64,000 nt of DNA. It comes from Neolentinus lepideus HHB14362 ss-1. Taxonomy: Eukaryota; Basidiomycota; Agaricomycetes; Gloeophyllales; Gloeophyllaceae. Of this stretch, positions 57,725 through 64,000 are shown piece by piece. The notes under the pieces were generated by a model. The model saw nothing but the letters and a program-made list of their open reading frames with translations, was not told the origin of the DNA and ran no database searches. The translations under genes and the position numbers were made by a program. The stretch's first letter is position 1. Every line of letters starts with the position of its first letter. The DNA is taken from the NCBI GenBank assembly GCA_001632425.1, contig KV425552.1:66899-130898 (forward strand). Direction: 5' to 3'.

Positions 57725-60700
57725 GTAGTTCTTGAGGTCACAGACGTTGTTAGTGATTGAATGTGTTCCATACTCCGTGTTCTTGCTGTTTCCGAGTCGA
57801 TCGAATTAGATAACGTCAAGTCACCCTAGAGGGAGGATTGTGATGAATGTACCGACGCCCATCAATTTGAGTTACATATAGGAGTACATCTTGGATACGG
57901 ATCAAAATCACCAAAAAAACCTCCTCAAGACCGAATCAATACGGATCCAATGTACTAACGTAGTCCGAAGAACGAAGAAGGGGATTTGACGCATCGGCAG
58001 CACGTGATAAATCACGTCGGGCACGTGCTCGACACCTTTATTTTGCTGGGACAGAGTGTGACACTTTGAGAGACGGTACTCTTGAACTGCCAGCCCATAT
58101 TAGTGTGTAAAGGAAACTGTTTCTGTGCCAATAGTCAAGACTCCCTACGCGAAATCTCTACTTCGAGCCGGTCTCGAATTCATGCTCATTGCTGCCAGTG
58201 GTACATAGCGCACAAGGGCGCAGCGCAACACTGGCGGATTACGTAGAGAAAGTACACCGTATGAACCTCTTCCGACCAGCTAATTAATCGGCGAGTCTTT
58301 GTGTTATCCTACCTCCACCATCTGCGGTATTGTTCAGGACATCTAACCTGGGCTCAGAGTCCTCTGATCGGCCCTACCTGAGAAATGTCTGGTCTGATTA
58401 TAATCTCTCTGATTAAATTTATTCATGCGGTACACTGGAGGCCACAATCTACACATTCAGTTGCACTTTTTAGGAAATTCCTGTCTCAAGCTTGGTGTGG
58501 CGGTAGAAGAACACTGGACTGCCTGTAGAGGCGCCCCTCCCGAACACAGGAGACTAGAAGGGACATATGCAGGAACGCCCTTCCTGAAGGCGTCTCGGTG
58601 TCTCTTTCTTAGCTCTTCTCCTAATGTCTACGGCATAACTTGCTCTGGATAGCGGATGTTCGTCTCAACGGGCCAGCACTCTGAAGCCGTGTATTTTCAC
58701 TGCATGCGCCACGGTATGTCTCGATCTCAGCTCTTCTCCTAATGGCTCCTGAATAACTTGCCCTGGAAAGCGGATGTTTGTCTCAACGGGTCGGCACTGT
58801 GAAGCCGTGTAGTTTCACTGCACGCGCCACGGCAGTCACCTTCTATCGCGGCATTAATCTACTTTCCTCTTGCCAGGGAGATGTCGCATCGGTCTCTTTC
58901 GCACCATCTGTGGCGGGAAAAAGGACGCCACGAAGTGTAGAAAGATATACAAGTGACAAGATGTGGACCTCTACAGATGTCCGTTCTAGTAGCTCTCATT
59001 ATCCGGAGACTCGCTACACACATAACTAACCCGTCAATATGTGCCAGATTGTGTTGTGACTACAATCATCTGGTATGCATGCCTGCGCTGCTTCTGACAA
59101 TGTATCGTCTAGCGACAATGTTGTATGGACGTTCTGTGGAGTGAGTCGCCCGTGCTGAGGATGTTGACAGCGCCCAGTGCCCACTGACTGCAACTCTCCC
59201 GCTAGCACATATCCGAGATCTACATACATGACGACTGCGAAATATGGACCTGTACCGACAGTGCCGCGCACAGCACACGCTGCACCGTCCCTCGGGGCTC
59301 TTGCGGACATAGTCCAGTAAGCAAGCAATAACAGTACTCTCGCGCTGAAGCTGACCTCAAGTCCCAGGCTCGGCTGCCTGAGTGGGCCCAGGTCGAGTGG
59401 GCAGGTTGGTGTGAGAATTGCCGCCCTCGCACGGGGCGGGACCTCCGACCAAATCGAAATGCCCATTGAATACCAGGCGACTTGCTCCTCTTGTCAATGC
59501 TGCTTTACACCCGCTGTATCATTGTCTCCGTTTTCTTCATGTATTTCTGTAAAGTAGCAAGTGATCATTTCCAATAACATGTTGATTATAGTTTCGTCGG
59601 CAGGGCATTCGTAGTGTAATACTCCACCCTTCACACTATAGGGACTCATGTGCTTTTGCGGGACCCTAACCTGCGACCCAACTCCATGAGACTCGCAAAT
59701 GCTATGGAATGTAGTCGCGGTATGTCCTCAAGAGAAGTGTCTACCAACGTGCAAATATCTCGGTTGCATCGTCAGGACTACTCTGAGTTGAGTCGTATGA
59801 CGCGCACACAAAGGAACAGGCTACGGACACATTGTGGTCAGGGAGCCTGGACCGATCAGCGCCTAATCCCAAAGCGACCTTGCTGTCGTCCATTCGGCAG
59901 CCTTTGAGCTTGAACTCACGTCACAGGCAATAGTTACAAGAGTGGTTATCCAGGCGCACCATCAATCACCGATCGTCAGCCTCGAAGCCTTCGCTCCCTG
60001 CCAATCAGCGTAGAAGGCTCTCCACTACTTTAGAGACGTGCACCTCATCTTCTCACTAGGCGCACGAAAGAATCTGTCTGCAGATACCTACACCGATTTT
60101 GACTTGTGGGGTAGGCAGGTGGAAACGGGAACACCTCAGGACGCGTCCTCGCGGAGGCGACTTCGGCCAATGTGCGTCGTACGTTGAATTCAGACCATCA
60201 CCTTTCTTGTTCCTTTGTTGTTCAAGGCAACATGGCGACACTGGCAAGGACCACACGAATCGTCAAGATCGTGTACAAAGGAGTCGGTGTCTGCACCGAG
60301 CTGGAGCGCGTGCTGGAGCGGATTTAGTGTTCTTGATGGGGAATTTGGAGAACGATGTCGTCAAGCTTGCGTGAGCTGGGTAGAGTCGAGAAAGTTAAGC
60401 ATTCTGAGGAGGCGATTGTTGAATGTTGAGTCTTGGGACGTGTACGATATATGAGAGCACTTAGCCGTCGAATGGATAATCTGGCCATAATTTTGGACCT
60501 AGAAGGTACACTAGTTAGGACATGTCCTTGATCCTGACAGTAATTTCCCGTAAAGGTCCGCATTTGTGCAGCGACCTTGCACCCTTACAAGACACGAACC
60601 CTTAGCGTCTTGACACTTGTTTCTATACAGCGGGCACGCTGACCGTCGCCATATCGTTCCTCCTCTTTGCCAAGTGAGATGTCCGTCCATCCTACCAGCA

Positions 60701-60962
60701 GCAATGAATCCGGGATCCACAAGGTCTCCCCCATCGATTCGAGTAACAAGAGGTCTAAAGTCAGGCCTACACAAGGTCGAGAAGAGATGACCCAAGGCAC
60801 GTAAACGGTGTAGTGATAGATGATGGAGTCGGATGGACGCGCCCGGAGGCGTGACACGCGCGTTATTGTTCGCGTTCTGGTCACGCTTCGACGTTTTTGT
60901 GTACGTCTCACTTCGATATCGCTTTGCTCAGCAAATTCATTTACTACTTGTCCAGTGCTACA
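57725..60962. other. Gene-free stretch of 3.2 kb
   Basis: No gene recognised. The 146-residue minus frame at 59026-59466 has no family resemblance and odd composition. A tandem duplication at 58592-58829 is listed separately. Confidence 0.4.
58592..58829. repeat. Tandem duplication of a ~118-bp unit
   Basis: Two adjacent units share AGCTCTTCTCCTAATG, ATAACTTGC, AGCGGATGTT, GTCTCAACGGG, GCACT, TGAAGCCGTGTA, TTTCACTGCA and GCGCCACGG with about 85 percent identity by eye. Confidence 0.85.
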
Positions 60963-62042
60963 ATGTCGGCAAAAATGAAGAGCGATGTGAAGGTACTGAA
61001 AGGTCAAGAAGGTAACTATATGCGCGGTGCTGTTCACTGCACGCAAGCTTACGGTATCTAGCGGAGGATCGTGTCCTGGCATATATCAAGAAGGTTGGCA
61101 CAGGTTTTTTGCAGTCCCATGAAATATGACTGTTGTAGATGAACCGCCCGTTTGGAGCGGTAGACGTTGCGGCGAATCTGAAAGGAGCTGTACCGAAGAC
61201 CACGACTCAAAAGATTCTCTTGGCGCTCGCAGAGAAGAAGGAAGTGGTTCAGAAGACATATGGTAGAGAACTAAACAATAGACGCTCGGAAATTCCGAAG
61301 GTTTATCGAAAATTTTGCTCCAGGAAAAACTGCGTTTTTCGTAGCAAACCAGGCAAACCTAGATGAGCTACCAGCAGAGAAACTCGCTACTATGGAAGCA
61401 GAAGTCAAGACGATAGATGAAGAGAATACAGCTTTACTGGCAGAAGTGAAAGCTGCATCCGCTGGTCGGTAGCCAGAACCGGATAGTGATTGTTTTCTCT
61501 GACGTGTTCTACATTCCGATAGAGCTGGCTAAACTGAAGAGCACCCCAACAGATGGCGAGCTCACCATTCAAATCCAGGAAGTAGCTGCAGCGGTACGTA
61601 TTCATGAATTAAGTCTCCGCTCATGTATCCCTACCGTGTTCACCACCTCTTTCGCGACTATATGCACTCAGGTCGAAAAAGCACAGAAACACCTGGAGCC
61701 TCTTCGCGCAGGTACACCCCTCGTATCCGCCGCCGAGATCGCGCAGCTAGACACAGACTGGGTCAAATGGCGGATGGAATGGATTCGCCGGAGGAAGGTT
61801 TTCAAGGAGTACGTCGTACGATTAACAGTGCCCAGCATTCTACGGTTGTTTTTATTTATCGTGTCGCAATTGTTGACAACTTTGTCAGCTTCTGGGACAT
61901 GGCTACAGATGCCCTGCCTCGCCAAGACGCCACCAACCTCGCTGAGGATCTCGGGATCGAATACGACACTGAGGAGCATGCTATACTGGAGCGTAATACT
62001 TTGTGTACCTCCCTGGGCGCTAACGGCAAGCCCAAGAAATAA
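60963..62042 (+). CDS. HOP2: Homologous-pairing protein 2 (TBPIP/Hop2)
   Basis: Seven exons. The start MSAKMKSDVKVLKGQE is followed by the winged-helix part AEDRVLAYIKKMNRPFGAVD, VAANLKGAVPKTTTQKILLA and YGKTAFFVANQANLDELP. Next is a coiled coil (AEKLATMEAEVKTIDEENTA ... ELAKLKSTPTDGELTIQIQE) and a C-terminal part VDWVKWR-like (DTDWVKWRMEWIRRRKVFKD, FWDMATDALPRQDATNLAED). The end is TLCTSLGANGKPKK with TAA at 62040-62042. Size of about 215 residues fits the family. Hop2 forms a complex with Mnd1 and helps Dmc1/Rad51 strand invasion during meiosis; nuclear. Each intron junction keeps frame, so the gene looks intact. Confidence 0.93.
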
Positions 62043-62426
62043 TCCGTGTTCCGACTGGTATTTCACTTTCGCTGACCTATTCTATATCAATATCAATCCT
62101 GCTTCATGTATCTCTACTTCATGTCATTCAGGCAGGTCTATGCTATGTATTAGCACCTATGTAACTTATCTTGATCTGTTTCCTCAATGTATGCACGCAT
62201 GTGTTATTGACGAGTGAAGTAAAAATAGTTGTCGTTGAAACAACGCTCAGAGCACTATATACATCGGCGATCGTAAATAACAATCAACGTAAGGTCATAA
62301 CAACATCGACACTTAGAATGATTTGTACCATGCGAAAATATCGAGAGCAGTTAAGATAGCAAACGACAGCCAGAGAGTAGTACGATAACAAATGTCCTTA
62401 CACGAATGCAGTGTTATGGTAGAAGA
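62043..62426. other. Convergent 3' intergenic region
   Basis: 384 bases between the ends of HOP2 (plus) and the Ser-rich gene (minus). No gene; it should contain both polyadenylation regions. Confidence 0.5.
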
Positions 62427-64000
62427 CTATGCATTAGGTTCACCTTCCCCTGCAGGTTTCGCCGTCAACAGGCCGCGGAGCTCTTCGATGCAGTCATTCA
62501 GACGCAGCTCCACCTCCTTGGCATTTTCCAGCAGTGGCTTGATATTCTGTGGAGTCATCGCCAGCTTCGGGTCGGGAGCAGGCGTGTCCATTGGCGGCGC
62601 AGACCTTACGGAGCCAGACTTCCCCGGCTTCCAACCTCGGGACGGCGGTCGCTTCGGACTTGAACTCGGGAATATCGAGGATCGGCGTCGACTCTTCGAC
62701 ACGGACCTCGACTGGCGTTGGTCACCGTCGCCATTCTCTTCGACATTGGACAAACGCCTGGCATCGCCCCAGATAGATGACTGAGAGGCGTTAGGGCCAG
62801 TGTGCGGGGTGATCGGCCGCCCACTTTGGCCCGCGTCAAGCTGAAGCTGGTATGGAGACTTGTTCTTCTTGCTTCGACCTTTGACGGTAGCCATGCCATC
62901 GGGAGACACTCCGAAAGCACGTGCCGCAAGATCCAAGTCAGAGGTAGAGTCGATCTCGTCCCAGTCTTCCTCTTCCTCAGTCGCACTGCGACTATGACCA
63001 AGCCCCGTCGTCCCCATCACGTCGTCCGTCGATGGATTAGCGTTGCCTTGCACCTTGTGCTTTTGGCCTATTCGGAATATTGAGGCTAATGATGGACGAC
63101 GAGGAGAAGGTTTGTGGCTCAGAGAACTGCTGGTCCCATACGGAGAGTTGAGGTGTTCCTGCAGAGACTTCATCTCCTCCGGACCCGAACTTGTTTTCGC
63201 ACGCCTACGCTGGGTTGGTACTTGACTCCGAACAGACTTAGACTCATGCCGCACATCCAAGGACGATTCGATAGTACTAACAGACACAGCAGATTTGAGT
63301 TGATACTGCTGCTCCAACGTGTTCTTTTTCAGTAGGCGCAGCATATCCCGGAGGCCGCTCATTCCCAGCTTGCTCGTCCGCCTCTTCTGCATTGGAGAAG
63401 AATGAATCGCTGATGACTCTTCGGACGGTAAGGTGATCGTGCTGCTCATGGCATCGCCCCATTTCCAGCCACGATTGATGACAGTCTCTTCGGGGATCTC
63501 TGCTGCATGCGCACCTAGGAAAGAGGAGGATGGCGAGGTGTCTGAGGCATGCAGCATCTCTCTCAGCAAAAGTAGCTGCCGAGAACTGAGATCATGTCGA
63601 CCCGTTGATGCTCTCCACGACGGATTTGGCGGGCTGGCTATGGGAGGGCTGATAGGGAGTGAAACAGGATCCGGCTTCGACTCGTCACCTGCCAAAGTGA
63701 TAGCTCTCTCTCTGCTCTTCCTTCCGTCGATCGGAGGAGCACTCTGCGACACCTGCATTGCAGGAGCGGAGACACTCGTAGATGGCGAGGCTGTGGCAGT
63801 AGGTCCTCCACCGCCTAGCTCAATGAGCAATTCAGCACACTCCCAGACAATCTTGTACCTGGATTCAATTGACTGGTAATCGGACGCAAATTGAGCATGA
63901 GCATCGGGCGGCGGAACAGGATTGGTGTTTGATCGTGCTCGTCCCTTCTGTTTCGAAAAACCAAAGAATGAGGTGGTTGATGGAGAAGATACAGGTGGTG
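62427..64000 (-). CDS. Ser-rich conserved hypothetical protein, 5' part outside window
   Basis: One open frame runs from beyond the right edge to the stop at 62427, giving more than 520 residues here. Near the visible N-terminal end it reads QSIESRYKIVWECAELLIEL, a helical segment. Later come DLSSRQLLLLREMLHASDTS, GLRDMLRLLKKNTLEQQYQL, an acidic patch EEEEDWDEID and the C-terminal helix PLLENAKEVELRLNDCIEEL. Between these are long Ser/Pro/Arg-rich, probably disordered stretches. I do not recognise the family. The conserved short helices in a disordered background suggest a scaffold or regulator. The first ATG-like residue in this region is not a real start, and the true start lies past 64000 or in an upstream exon. 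Confidence 0.7.
   Translation of the reverse strand, partial: PPVSSPSTTSFFGFSKQKGRARSNTNPVPPPDAHAQFASDYQSIESRYKIVWECAELLIELGGGGPTATASPSTSVSAPAMQVSQSAPPIDGRKSRERAITLAGDESKPDPVSLPISPPIASPPNPSWRASTGRHDLSSRQLLLLREMLHASDTSPSSSFLGAHAAEIPEETVINRGWKWGDAMSSTITLPSEESSAIHSSPMQKRRTSKLGMSGLRDMLRLLKKNTLEQQYQLKSAVSVSTIESSLDVRHESKSVRSQVPTQRRRAKTSSGPEEMKSLQEHLNSPYGTSSSLSHKPSPRRPSLASIFRIGQKHKVQGNANPSTDDVMGTTGLGHSRSATEEEEDWDEIDSTSDLDLAARAFGVSPDGMATVKGRSKKNKSPYQLQLDAGQSGRPITPHTGPNASQSSIWGDARRLSNVEENGDGDQRQSRSVSKSRRRSSIFPSSSPKRPPSRGWKPGKSGSVRSAPPMDTPAPDPKLAMTPQNIKPLLENAKEVELRLNDCIEELRGLLTAKPAGEGEPNA

Noticed and set aside
59026..59466. 146-residue open frame on the minus strand.
   Set aside because: No recognisable domain and no splice-consistent extension. 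It overlaps two other long frames in the same GC-richer patch, so it is probably chance.

Overview
The window is nuclear DNA from a filamentous basidiomycete, most likely an Agaricomycete. Nearly every real gene is broken by short introns of about 45-65 bp with GT-AG borders. The gene content fits too: F-box proteins, a Git1-like permease family, CYP-rich clusters and fragments resembling DUF6534 membrane proteins. One assembly gap of 465 N lies at 11740-12204. Coordinates of multi-exon genes below are the span from start codon to stop codon, read by splicing by eye.

Left part (1-14 kb) is mostly relics and repeats. The first ~456 bases are a diverged copy of the promoter and first exon region of the TatD-type nuclease gene just after the gap. 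Then come a 5-oxoprolinase relic, a membrane-protein relic with perfect hairpins, a degenerate repeat array (7.4-9.1 kb), a one-pass membrane protein gene and, after the gap, an intact seven-exon TatD/Scn1-like gene.

The centre (15-37 kb) is a secondary-metabolite gene cluster. Five genes run on the minus strand: an FAD aromatic monooxygenase, two cytochromes P450, a UbiA-family aromatic prenyltransferase and a Git1-like MFS permease. After a small SMP-domain (LEA-like) gene, a second arm runs on the plus strand: an O-methyltransferase, a third P450, an internally deleted Git1-like permease and a sesquiterpene synthase. The minus-strand arm looks intact and suggests a prenylated (hydro)quinone meroterpenoid: UbiA prenylates a hydroxybenzoate, the flavoenzyme hydroxylates or oxidatively decarboxylates the ring, the P450s oxidise it and the methyltransferase caps an oxygen. 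In the plus-strand arm the P450 has lost its haem motif, the terpene synthase carries three in-frame stops and the permease has lost its middle, so this arm is decaying.

37-42.6 kb is AT-rich repeat DNA: two related small inverted-repeat elements and LTR-like duplicated blocks. At 43-45.4 kb is another apparently intact Git1-like permease whose 5' end matches the deleted copy at 34.7-35.3 kb. The right part (46-64 kb) is mainly housekeeping: mitochondrial enoyl reductase (ETR1/MECR type), a doubtful membrane-protein gene, a foldback element with a GGGCAATCACTG-like minisatellite (51.2-51.8 kb), a secreted-protein relic, a SANT plus histone-fold protein resembling RNA polymerase I factor Rrn5, an F-box gene, HOP2, and a Ser-rich protein running off the right edge.
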